From: CAJPST01 sp041795785
Lineage (GTDB): Bacteria; Pseudomonadota; Gammaproteobacteria; Enterobacterales; Pasteurellaceae
DNA length: 5,054 bases
Reading direction: 5' to 3'
Assembly: GCA_041795785.1 (NCBI GenBank)
Contig: JBHBXR010000166.1
Span: forward strand, 1 to 5,054
Every line of letters begins with the position of its first letter. Positions within the stretch are counted from its first letter, which is position 1. Of this stretch, positions 1 to 5,054 are shown piece by piece. The translations under genes and the position numbers were made by a program. Under the pieces are notes generated by a model. It made no database searches, had not been told where the DNA came from, and saw only the letters and a program-made list of their open reading frames with translations.

Positions 1-1
1 C

Positions 2-685
2 GAAGCATCCATCAAAAAAGCGGAAATAAGCCTCAGCACGGCAAAAACCAATTTGGAATACACGAAAATCCTCTCGCCGATTAACGGCACGGTGATTTCC
101 ATTCCGGTTTCCGAAGGACAAACCGTTAACGCCAATCAAACTACGCCGACCATCGTTCAAGTGGCGGATCTAAGTAAAATGCTGATTAAACCGGAAATTT
201 CAGAAGGCGACGTCACTAAAGTAAAAACCGGCATGGCGGTGGAATTCAGCACGCTTGCGGATCCCGATACGGTTTATCGTTCAACCGTTGCTTCCGTTGA
301 TCCCGCGATGACGACCTTGACGGACAACGAATACGCCGAAAGCGTTTCCGATACCAGCGCAATTTATTATTACGCCAATGTGATTGTAGATAATCAAGAC
401 AATAAATTGCGTATCGGGATGACCATCAAAAATATCATTACCATTGCCGATGTCGAAAATACCCTGATGATTCCGACCATGACCTTACAAAAACAAGGTA
501 ATAAAACCTTTGTAAATCTATTAAACGCGAACAATCAGGTGGAACAGCGGGAAGTGACCATCGGTTTGAATGACGATGTGAATACGCAAATCACGTCGGG
601 TTTACAAGAAGGCGAAAAAGTCATTTCGTCACAGGTTGCCAGCGGTGAAAAAGTCGGTACGGTTCGCGGACCGAGAATGTTCTGA
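2..685 (+). CDS. macA: MacA periplasmic adaptor (membrane fusion protein), 3' part only
   Basis: The reading frame is open from base 2, so this is the C-terminal 227 residues of a longer protein; E. coli MacA is 371 residues. The adaptor joins the inner-membrane MacB pump to an outer-membrane channel across the periplasm. Fragment residues 1-19 are the end of the alpha-helical hairpin (pattern A..S...A..NLEYTKI). Residues 25-50 are the second half of the lipoyl domain, with SPINGTV followed by VSEGQTVNA. A beta-barrel domain and a membrane-proximal domain follow, ending in GPRMF. The TTG at 53 lies inside the conserved hairpin-to-lipoyl junction and is not a start. The gene stops 17 bases before macB, in the same direction, as expected of a macAB operon. 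I see no frameshift or internal stop. Family assignment rests on the motifs plus the adjacent macB; the substrate cannot be read from the sequence. Confidence 0.93.
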   Translation, partial: EASIKKAEISLSTAKTNLEYTKILSPINGTVISIPVSEGQTVNANQTTPTIVQVADLSKMLIKPEISEGDVTKVKTGMAVEFSTLADPDTVYRSTVASVDPAMTTLTDNEYAESVSDTSAIYYYANVIVDNQDNKLRIGMTIKNIITIADVENTLMIPTMTLQKQGNKTFVNLLNANNQVEQREVTIGLNDDVNTQITSGLQEGEKVISSQVASGEKVGTVRGPRMF

Positions 686-686
686 T

Positions 687-702
687 AAGTGCGGTCAAAT
701 TT
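687..702 (+). repeat. DNA uptake signal sequence (USS) between macA and macB
   Basis: A perfect AAGTGCGGT core (687-695) is followed by CAAATTT, matching the extended Haemophilus-type uptake signal used for self-DNA recognition during natural transformation. It fills almost the entire macA-macB gap. I find no inverted mate here, so unlike the other two copies it does not form a hairpin. The macB start lies directly after it, so the uptake signal occupies the place where a ribosome binding site would normally be. Confidence 0.93.
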
Positions 703-2637
703 ATGAATATTATTGAAATCAGCAAGATCAATAAGTATTTCGGTGAAGGTGAAAACCGCACGCAAGTACTGAAAGACATTAACTTGGAAATCCAAAAAGG
801 GGATTTCATTGCCATTATCGGGCAATCCGGTTCTGGCAAATCCACATTGATGAATATTATCGGCTGTTTGGATACCGCTACCTCCGGCTCTTATAAAATT
901 GCACAAACGGAAGTGAGCAAACTTAATTCCGATGAACTGTCGGATTTACGGCAAAAAAAATTCGGGTTTATTTTCCAACGTTATAATCTGCTTTCCACTT
1001 TAACCGCATTGGAAAATGTCGCTTTACCCGCGATTTATGCCGGCGTCGATGAAAAAGAACGCCTGCAACGCGCCGCCTTCTTACTGGAAAAATTGGGCTT
1101 AAGCGATAAATTACACAGCAAACCGAACCAACTGTCCGGCGGTCAGCAACAGCGCGTCAGTATTGCCAGAGCGTTGATGAACGGTGGCGATATTATTTTA
1201 GCCGACGAGCCGACCGGCGCATTAGACAGCAAAAGCGGCGAAACCGTTATGGCAATTTTGCAACAGTTGCACCGTGAAGGTCACACCATCATTGTCGTGA
1301 CGCACGATAAACAAATTGCCGCATTTGCCAATCGTATTATTGAAATTAAAGACGGACGTATTATTGAAGACACCCGCAAAGCCGATCTTATCGTTGAAAA
1401 AACAGACAGTCCGAGCGTACAAAAGAATCGTTTCACCCTTTATAAAGATCAATTTACCGAATCCTTTAAAATGTCGGTGAAAGCGATTATTGCCCATAAA
1501 TTACGTTCCTTATTGACTATGCTGGGAATTATCATCGGGATTACGTCCGTAGTTTGCGTGGTTGCGCTCGGTAACGGTTCGCAACAAAAAATTCTGGCGA
1601 ATATTAATTCGATGGGCACGAATACCATGGATATTTTCAACGGTACGGGATTCGGTGATCGACGGGCGGAAAGAATGCAAAACCTGACGGTAGGCGATTC
1701 CGATATCCTTGCCAAACAAAGTTATATCATCAGCGCAACGCCGAACAGCAGTGTAAGCGCCACTTTAGTTTATCAAAATAAAGATTTTACCGCGCAAGTC
1801 AGAGGCGTGGGCGAGCAATACTTTAATGTAAAAGGATTGAGCTTAAAACAGGGCGCGTTTTTTACTGCGAACGACGTGAAACATAACGAACAGGTTGCCG
1901 TGATTGATGAAAATACATTGAAACAAGTCTTTAAAAACCAAAATCCTATCGGGCAAGTTTTAATGATGAATAAAAAACCGCTGCGCGTTATCGGTATCGC
2001 CGCCACTCAAAACAATATGGGCATGACCAGTTCCAACCTGAATATTTATATTCCTTATACTACGGCGATGAACAAAATTTCAGGCAACCAAAAAATTGAC
2101 TCCATTACCGTAAAAGTGCGTGACGACGTAAACTCCACCGTAGCAGAAAAAGATCTGACCAATTTATTGTTAGTCCGTCACGGCAAAAAAGATTTCTTTG
2201 TGATGAATACGGACACTATTAAGCAAACCATTGAAAGCACTACTAATACGATGAAATTATTAATTTCTTGTATTGCGCTGATTTCATTGGTGGTCGGCGG
2301 CATCGGCGTGATGAATATTATGCTGGTATCCGTGACCGAACGCACCAAGGAAATCGGCGTCCGTATGGCAATCGGCGCGCGACAATCCAATATTTTGCAG
2401 CAATTCTTAATCGAAGCGGTGCTGATTTGCTTAATCGGCGGTGTAACGGGGATTTTGTTATCCGTGATTTTCGGCGTGGTATTCAATACCTTTATGACGG
2501 ATTTTACAATGATTTTTTCAACATTCTCGATTGTGGCGGCGGTGCTCTGCTCCACATTAATCGGCATCGTATTCGGTTATATGCCGGCACGCAATGCTTC
2601 CCTGCTCAATCCGATTACGGCATTAGCAAGAGAGTAA
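703..2637 (+). CDS. macB: MacB ABC-type efflux pump (ATPase fused to permease)
   Basis: This complete 644-residue protein is close to E. coli MacB (648). It is an inner-membrane half-transporter that dimerises and uses ATP hydrolysis to drive export through MacA and an outer-membrane channel; known family substrates include macrolides, enterotoxin, haem precursors and siderophores. The ATPase domain comes first: Walker A GQSGSGKST (residues 40-48), Q-loop FQR (91-93), signature LSGGQ (144-148), Walker B IILADEP (164-170), D-loop ALD (173-175) and switch His201. All key residues are intact. A linker leads to TM1 (about 270-290), a large periplasmic domain (about 291-516), then TM2 (517-542), TM3 (about 568-595) and TM4 (about 604-627). 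The MTERTKEIG-like coupling segment reads VTERTKEIGVRMAIGA (544-559). The ATG at 703 gives an N-terminus (MNIIEISKINKYF) that aligns with the family start. No strong Shine-Dalgarno precedes it, so translation is probably coupled to macA. The specific substrate is unknown. Confidence 0.96.
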   Translation: MNIIEISKINKYFGEGENRTQVLKDINLEIQKGDFIAIIGQSGSGKSTLMNIIGCLDTATSGSYKIAQTEVSKLNSDELSDLRQKKFGFIFQRYNLLSTLTALENVALPAIYAGVDEKERLQRAAFLLEKLGLSDKLHSKPNQLSGGQQQRVSIARALMNGGDIILADEPTGALDSKSGETVMAILQQLHREGHTIIVVTHDKQIAAFANRIIEIKDGRIIEDTRKADLIVEKTDSPSVQKNRFTLYKDQFTESFKMSVKAIIAHKLRSLLTMLGIIIGITSVVCVVALGNGSQQKILANINSMGTNTMDIFNGTGFGDRRAERMQNLTVGDSDILAKQSYIISATPNSSVSATLVYQNKDFTAQVRGVGEQYFNVKGLSLKQGAFFTANDVKHNEQVAVIDENTLKQVFKNQNPIGQVLMMNKKPLRVIGIAATQNNMGMTSSNLNIYIPYTTAMNKISGNQKIDSITVKVRDDVNSTVAEKDLTNLLLVRHGKKDFFVMNTDTIKQTIESTTNTMKLLISCIALISLVVGGIGVMNIMLVSVTERTKEIGVRMAIGARQSNILQQFLIEAVLICLIGGVTGILLSVIFGVVFNTFMTDFTMIFSTFSIVAAVLCSTLIGIVFGYMPARNASLLNPITALARE

Positions 2638-2652
2638 TATTGCTGATATAAT
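2623..2652 (+). promoter_or_regulatory. Candidate extended -10 promoter for the outer-membrane lipoprotein gene
   Basis: TATAAT at 2647-2652 is a perfect sigma-70 -10 hexamer, and TGA directly before it makes the extended form TGnTATAAT. A weak -35 candidate, TTAGCA (2623-2628, 4 of 6 matches), sits 18 bases upstream, inside the last macB codons. Transcription would begin near 2659, giving a leader of about 60 bases containing the uptake-signal hairpin. This is a prediction from consensus only; in A/T-rich DNA such matches can arise by chance. Confidence 0.42.
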
Positions 2653-2669
2653 TTCGCTCAACTTAAAAC

Positions 2670-2698
2670 AAAGTGCGGTCAAAATTTACTGTATTTTT
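2670..2698 (+). terminator. Weak uptake-signal hairpin, possible leaky terminator or attenuator
   Basis: The left arm 2670-2679 (AAAGTGCGGT) can pair with 2688-2697 (ACTGTATTTT) across an 8-base loop. The stem is 10 bp, of which three are G-U pairs and three are A-U pairs at the base, and it ends in a run of five T. The right arm is a degenerate inverted uptake signal. The GC content is low and the T-run overlaps the stem, so termination would at best be partial. It lies between macB and the outer-membrane gene, and also within the predicted leader from the TATAAT at 2647, so it could set the ratio of pump to channel. The pairing is seen in the sequence; the function is inferred. Confidence 0.4.
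2671..2687 (+). repeat. DNA uptake signal sequence (USS) between macB and the outer-membrane gene
   Basis: A perfect AAGTGCGGT core at 2671-2679 is followed by CAAAATTT, the extended Haemophilus-type uptake signal. It has the same orientation as the copies at 687 and 4793. It forms the left arm of the weak hairpin described at 2670-2697. Confidence 0.93.
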
Positions 2699-2705
2699 AA
2701 CTAAT

Positions 2706-2711
2706 AAGGAG
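2706..2711 (+). promoter_or_regulatory. Ribosome binding site that fixes the lipoprotein start
   Basis: AAGGAG lies 6 bases before the ATG at 2718. It supports that start over the in-frame GTG at 2673, which is embedded in the uptake signal and has no Shine-Dalgarno. A second in-frame ATG at 2727 is less well spaced. Confidence 0.85.
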
Positions 2712-2717
2712 AAAACA

Positions 2718-4088
2718 ATGTTCCAAATGAATAAACTGACATTATCGCTATTATTTTCAACCGCATTGGCGGGTTGCGCCAATATTGACGATTCTTATAA
2801 TGCGGCGCAGCAAGATTTTCAGCAATATGAAGAAATCACCAAACAATATAATATCAAAGAAGATTGGTGGACTTTATACAAAGATACCGAATTAAACCGT
2901 CTTGTAGAACAAGCGTTACTCAATAATAAAAATTTGGCGAAAGCCACCGTTGCCGTAAACAAAGCACTTTATAACGCCAATCTGTTAGGCGCGGATCTTG
3001 TGCCGACATTTAGCGGCTCAACCAGCTCATCCGCCAATAAAAACATTAATAACGGCGGAAATTCTACGATCAGCCACGGCGGTTCGTTAAATGTCAGTTA
3101 CACGCTTGATTTATGGCGTCGCTTGGCGGACAGCGCTTCCGCCGCACAATGGGAACATCAGGCAACCACGCAAGACTTGGAAGCGACCCGTCAGTCGTTG
3201 ATCAACTCCGTGGTCACCACTTATTATCAAATTGCCTATTTAAACGATGCCATTACGGCCAGTGAAGACGCGGTGAAATATTATTCGCAAATTAACAGCA
3301 TTATGCAAAACCGCTTACGTCAAGGCGTAGCGGATGCCGCAAGCACGGATCAGGCTCAACAATCCGTTCTAACGGCGCGTAACTCATTGCTCAATTACCA
3401 AACGCAAAAGAAAACAGCGGAACAAACTTTACGCAATTTGCTTAACTTAACGCCGAATGATCCGTTAAACATCAAATATCCGCATATTTTGAACGTTAAA
3501 ACCGTCGGCGTAAATTTAAACGTTCCCGTCTCGGCAATCGCCAACCGTCCGGATGTGAAAGGCTATCAATACCGTTTGGCCAGCGGGTTTAAAGATGCCA
3601 AAGCCGCACAGAAAAGTTGGTTCCCGTCCATTACGTTGGGCAGCAGTTTGTCTTCTTCAGGAAATAAAGTAAACAACGCATTCAATACGCCGATTGCCGG
3701 CGGAACGGTCAGCATCAGTCTGCCGTTCTTAGATTGGAATCACGTTAAATGGAACGTTAAAATCTCGGAAGCGGCTTATGAAACGGCTAAATTAAACTTT
3801 GAACAAGGAATTACCACCGCCTTGAATGATATAGATACCAATTATTTTTCTTACACCCAATCTATTCAGAATTTTGATAATCTGAAGAAAAAATATGAGT
3901 ATGATCAACGCATTACTCAATATTATCGCAATCGTTACGATGCCGGTGTTTCCGAGTTAAGAGAATGGTTGAATGCGGCGAATACCGAAAAAACTTCGCA
4001 GATTTCCATTTTAAACGCCAAATACAGCGTTATTCAAAATGAAAATGCCATTTACAGTTCTATGGCGGGTTACTATTCCAGCAAATAA
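2718..4088 (+). CDS. Outer-membrane efflux lipoprotein, TolC/OprM (NodT) family
   Basis: This complete 456-residue protein forms, as a trimer, the outer-membrane and periplasmic duct of tripartite exporters. The N-terminus MFQMNKLTLSLLFSTALAGC is a lipoprotein signal peptide with lipobox LAGC (residues 17-20). Lipidation would fall on Cys20, and Ala at +2 favours outer-membrane sorting. Lipid-anchored members belong to the OprM/CusC/NodT branch rather than the TolC branch. Two outer-membrane-efflux repeats follow (about 45-240 and 265-450). Family landmarks are YTLDLWRR (128-135), IANRPDV (274-280), SWFPSITLG and the late YRNRYDAGVSELREW segment around 404-416. The gene is co-directional with macAB and lies 80 bases downstream, so it is most likely the dedicated channel for this MacAB. 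It may be co-transcribed, or driven from the TATAAT at 2647, and it ends at the strong terminator at 4133. The channel family is firm; partnership with MacAB is inferred from position, as in the Pseudomonas pvdRT-opmQ arrangement. Confidence 0.93.
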   Translation: MFQMNKLTLSLLFSTALAGCANIDDSYNAAQQDFQQYEEITKQYNIKEDWWTLYKDTELNRLVEQALLNNKNLAKATVAVNKALYNANLLGADLVPTFSGSTSSSANKNINNGGNSTISHGGSLNVSYTLDLWRRLADSASAAQWEHQATTQDLEATRQSLINSVVTTYYQIAYLNDAITASEDAVKYYSQINSIMQNRLRQGVADAASTDQAQQSVLTARNSLLNYQTQKKTAEQTLRNLLNLTPNDPLNIKYPHILNVKTVGVNLNVPVSAIANRPDVKGYQYRLASGFKDAKAAQKSWFPSITLGSSLSSSGNKVNNAFNTPIAGGTVSISLPFLDWNHVKWNVKISEAAYETAKLNFEQGITTALNDIDTNYFSYTQSIQNFDNLKKKYEYDQRITQYYRNRYDAGVSELREWLNAANTEKTSQISILNAKYSVIQNENAIYSSMAGYYSSK

Positions 4089-4132
4089 ATGGAAACGTCG
4101 ATAGGCTGACAGCCGTTTTCGTCAACCCCGCT

Positions 4133-4170
4133 AATAATCCGGTTAACTGTTTTAACCGGATTATTTATAT
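4133..4170 (+). terminator. Intrinsic terminator of the macAB-outer-membrane gene operon
   Basis: Perfect 14-bp inverted repeat: 4133-4146 (AATAATCCGGTTAA) pairs with 4152-4165 (TTAACCGGATTATT) around a 5-base CTGTT loop. The 3' arm ends in an A/T-rich stretch, TTATTTATAT, rather than a long pure T-run. It lies 44 bases after the lipoprotein stop and separates the efflux operon from zapG. A much smaller GGCT/AGCC hairpin followed by GTTTTC lies just upstream at 4104-4120. Confidence 0.85.
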
Positions 4171-4199
4171 GCTTTATTTTCAATGCGATTTTTATTATT

Positions 4200-4215
4200 T
4201 GTGATCTAACGCAAA
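4200..4215 (+). promoter_or_regulatory. CRP-like site upstream of zapG (one good half only)
   Basis: TGTGATCTAACGCAAA contains a perfect left half-site TGTGA, and TGTGATCTA matches the well-known CRP consensus. The right half GCAAA matches TCACA at only 3 of 5 positions. The centre is about 60-70 bases before the possible zapG transcription starts, a spacing compatible with class I activation. The evidence is weak and a single half-site in A/T-rich DNA may be chance. Confidence 0.22.
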
Positions 4216-4232
4216 GAAATAAAATTTGCAAC

Positions 4233-4271
4233 AAGACAAAATCGGATTTTGAGGTTATCCTTATTTATAAC
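4233..4271 (+). promoter_or_regulatory. Possible zapG promoter region (ambiguous)
   Basis: zapG lies behind a strong terminator, so it needs its own promoter between about 4166 and 4290. Two weak candidates overlap. One is AAGACA (4233-4238) with TATCCT (4256-4261) at 17-base spacing, each matching consensus at 4 of 6. The other is a better -10, TATAAC (4266-4271, 5 of 6), without a convincing -35. The need for a promoter is well supported; the exact elements are not. Confidence 0.25.
4237..4251. repeat. 15-base palindrome in the zapG 5' region
   Basis: CAAAATC-G-GATTTTG has perfect 7-base arms around a single central base. It overlaps the possible -35 to -10 spacer of zapG, so it could be an operator for a dimeric repressor. 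As a hairpin it would be impossible (one-base loop), which points to protein binding if it has any role. No regulator is known to me for this sequence. Confidence 0.3.
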
Positions 4272-4282
4272 ATTTTTACTTA

Positions 4283-4288
4283 AAGGAG
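4283..4288 (+). promoter_or_regulatory. zapG ribosome binding site
   Basis: AAGGAG (within TAAAGGAGTG) lies 8 bases before the ATG at 4297, and selects that start over an upstream in-frame TTG at 4249. Confidence 0.88.
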
Positions 4289-4296
4289 TGATTATT

Positions 4297-4758
4297 ATGC
4301 AAAATTGGACACCGGAAATGTGGCAGACAGCGTTAATCGGCGCCATTGTCGGATTTGTTGCGGGATATTTATTATTGCGCTTAACCAAAGACTCGGTTAA
4401 AAAACAAGTGCAAACCGAAGCGGAATTACAGCAAGTCAAAACCGAACTGGACAACCAAAAGCAACAATTGGAAAAACACTTCGCCGAAAGTGCGGATTTA
4501 CTGAAAACCCTTGCTCAGGATTATCAGAAACTCTATCGTCATTTGGCGGCTTCTTCGACACAATTATTGCCTGAATTGGCGGAAAAATTACTGTTCCCGC
4601 ACAACTTAATCACGGAAGAAACGGCAAAAACCGAAGGGGAAACCGTTGAAGCGGTAAAATCCGATGCAACGCAACCAACCGCTGAAGAAGCAAAAACCGA
4701 TGAGCCGCCACGCGATTATTCCGAAGGGTCTTCAGGCATTCTAAAAGCGGAAAGATAA
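4297..4758 (+). CDS. zapG: ZapG/YhcB family membrane-anchored division and envelope protein
   Basis: This complete 153-residue protein is of the YhcB (DUF1043) family; E. coli YhcB is 132 residues. Family members are inner-membrane proteins linked to the divisome and to balancing envelope growth. One N-terminal transmembrane helix (residues 10-28, ALIGAIVGFVAGYLLLRL) is followed by a coiled coil (about 36-85). That stretch contains the conserved HFAESADLL..LAQDYQKLYRHLA..S..LLPEL region. The C-terminal family signature PRDYSEGSSGIL is at 138-149. Between LLPEL and the signature lies a longer, acidic, low-complexity linker rich in Glu, Lys, Thr and Ala, which accounts for the extra length. The start is fixed by AAGGAG at 4283. 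The gene appears monocistronic, lying between the terminators at 4133 and 4792, and is functionally unrelated to the efflux operon. The symbol zapG (yhcB) rests on family recognition and is confident. Confidence 0.94.
   Translation: MQNWTPEMWQTALIGAIVGFVAGYLLLRLTKDSVKKQVQTEAELQQVKTELDNQKQQLEKHFAESADLLKTLAQDYQKLYRHLAASSTQLLPELAEKLLFPHNLITEETAKTEGETVEAVKSDATQPTAEEAKTDEPPRDYSEGSSGILKAER
4488..4496 (+). repeat. Near-match uptake signal inside zapG
   Basis: AAGTGCGGA matches the 9-base core at 8 of 9 positions (last T replaced by A) and lacks the TCAAA extension. It falls in codons for the conserved AESADLL segment, so it may simply reflect coding constraint. Confidence 0.35.
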
Positions 4759-4791
4759 TCTCCCCCGAATCCGTTTCATTATCTAACGCGT

Positions 4792-4842
4792 AAAGTGCGG
4801 TCAAAATTCCGTTTATTTTGGAAATGACTGCATTTTTTATTT
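4792..4842 (+). terminator. zapG terminator built from an uptake signal and a degenerate inverted copy
   Basis: The outer stem pairs 4792-4803 (AAAGTGCGGTCA) with 4825-4836 (TGACTGCATTTT): 12 bp including two G-U pairs. After a small asymmetric internal loop (AAA against A), TTCC (4807-4810) pairs with GGAA (4820-4823) around a 9-base loop. TTTTTTATTT follows on the 3' side. The right arm read in reverse complement is an uptake signal with two transitions. Paired uptake signals acting as terminators are known in Haemophilus. The hairpin is 34 bases after the zapG stop. Confidence 0.72.
4793..4809 (+). repeat. DNA uptake signal sequence (USS) after zapG
   Basis: A perfect AAGTGCGGT core (4793-4801) is followed by CAAAATTC, a near-perfect extended Haemophilus-type uptake signal. 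It supplies the left arm of the zapG terminator hairpin. Confidence 0.93.
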
Positions 4843-4863
4843 GGGGCTGTCCTAGATAACTAA
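4843..4863. repeat. Terminal inverted repeat of the insertion sequence
   Basis: GGGGCTGTCCTAGATAACTAA marks the element end, beginning with the GGGGCTG characteristic of IS1016-like elements. The inner boundary is approximate because the partner repeat lies beyond the window. The transposase stop codon falls inside it. Confidence 0.7.
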
Positions 4864-5054
4864 CTTAAACTACCCTTAACCAATTGTTTTAAAATGGAAA
4901 TTTGAGATTTTAAGTTACTGTGATTAAAACGCCATTCGCATTCCTTCAAGTACAACTCAAAATATGCTTTGGGAATACCGTTAAATTTGCGCAAATGACG
5001 TTTAGCTTGGTTCCAAAAATTCTCAATTCCGTTAATATGGTTTTGTTTTTCTGC
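4860..5054 (-). CDS. IS1595-family (IS1016 group) transposase, C-terminal part
   Basis: On the minus strand an open frame enters from the window edge at 5054 and ends at TAG (4862-4860), giving the last 64 residues of the protein. The stretch HINGIENFWNQAKRHLRKFNGI and the later YLKECEWRFN are hallmarks of the IS1016-type DDE transposase C-terminus; the N-G-I-E-N-F-W....K segment belongs to the end of the catalytic domain. The enzyme cuts and joins the element's terminal repeats. The N-terminal zinc-binding region and first catalytic aspartates lie outside the window. No frameshift or internal stop is seen in the visible part, so the element may be intact. It is transcribed towards zapG, convergent with it. 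Confidence 0.9.
   Translation of the reverse strand, partial: AEKQNHINGIENFWNQAKRHLRKFNGIPKAYFELYLKECEWRFNHSNLKSQISILKQLVKGSLS

Larger units (their letters stand above)
4843..5054 (-). mobile_element. IS1595-family (IS1016-like) insertion sequence, one end
   Basis: The element begins at GGGGCTGTC (4843), immediately after the zapG terminator T-run, and continues past the right edge of the window. The GGGGCTG start is typical of IS1016-type terminal repeats, and the encoded protein end matches that transposase group. The element reads leftwards, so the visible end is the transposase 3' end. If an 8-base target duplication is present, as is usual for IS1595 elements, its left copy would be TTTTATTT (4835-4842); the right copy is outside the window. 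Confidence 0.85.

Noticed and set aside
53..685. A start of the first gene at TTG 53
   Set aside because: The frame is open to base 2 and the residues before 53 (ending A..S...AKTN) are the expected end of the MacA helical hairpin, so the gene continues upstream of the window.
2113..2122. AAAGTGCGTG in macB as an uptake signal
   Set aside because: It lacks the second G of the core and the TCAAA extension, and encodes conserved periplasmic-domain residues.
2178..2567. 129-codon antisense frame in macB
   Set aside because: It is the complement of conserved membrane-helix codons (Ile/Thr/Pro-rich shadow) with no family resemblance; the same applies to the other antisense frames at 535-906, 621-845, 1222-1497, 1449-1719, 1773-2006, 4206-4454 and 4610-4804.
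2268..2651. 127-codon open frame in another frame over the end of macB
   Set aside because: It lies entirely over conserved macB membrane-segment coding sequence except for its last few codons, has an Arg/Asn-rich composition typical of a shifted frame, and no ribosome binding site.
2673..2717. A GTG start at 2673 for the lipoprotein gene
   Set aside because: It lies inside the uptake signal, has no Shine-Dalgarno, and would put 15 residues before a well-formed lipoprotein signal peptide that starts at 2718 behind AAGGAG.
4104..4120. GGCT-GAC-AGCC followed by GTTTTC as a terminator
   Set aside because: A 4-bp stem with a 3-base loop is too weak, and a far stronger terminator lies just downstream at 4133.
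4249..4296. A TTG start at 4249 for zapG
   Set aside because: There is no ribosome binding site, it adds a non-family hydrophobic N-terminus, and ATG 4297 behind AAGGAG gives the expected YhcB start.
1..5054. A new defence, CRISPR or other undescribed multi-gene system
   Set aside because: All complete genes belong to known families (MacAB efflux, OprM-type channel, ZapG), there is no repeat array, and the right edge is a common insertion sequence.

Overview
The window comes from a member of the Pasteurellaceae. It carries three perfect copies of the Haemophilus-type DNA uptake signal core AAGTGCGGT (687, 2671, 4793), all in the same orientation, all in intergenic DNA and each followed by the usual TCAAA and an A/T-rich tail. 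Protein similarity recalled from E. coli homologues (MacA, MacB, YhcB) and moderately low GC fit the same family. The genus cannot be fixed from this sequence alone.

Layout, left to right. Positions 2-685 hold the 3' part of macA (periplasmic adaptor), followed after 17 bases by a complete macB (703-2637, ABC-type pump). An 80-base gap follows, holding an extended -10 promoter candidate, an uptake signal and a weak uptake-signal hairpin. Next is a complete outer-membrane efflux lipoprotein gene of the OprM/NodT type (2718-4088), closed by a strong 14-bp-stem terminator (4133-4165). Together these three genes encode a whole tripartite MacAB-type exporter: adaptor, ATPase/permease and a dedicated outer-membrane duct. 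E. coli, by contrast, borrows TolC from elsewhere in the genome.

A 5' region of about 130 bases with a CRP-like half-site, a 15-base palindrome and weak promoter elements leads into zapG/yhcB (4297-4758), a small membrane-anchored coiled-coil protein linked to cell division and envelope synthesis. Its terminator is a hairpin whose left arm is a perfect uptake signal. Immediately after that terminator's T-run (position 4843) begins the end of an IS1595-family (IS1016-like) insertion sequence. The leftward transposase gene of this element runs off the right edge of the window.

The region is mostly conventional: I see no CRISPR array, RNA gene, defence system or clearly new system. The most interesting signals lie in the intergenic DNA. 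Two of the three uptake signals form hairpins with degenerate inverted mates that differ only by transitions which keep G-U pairing. One of these could tune expression between macAB and its outer-membrane partner.
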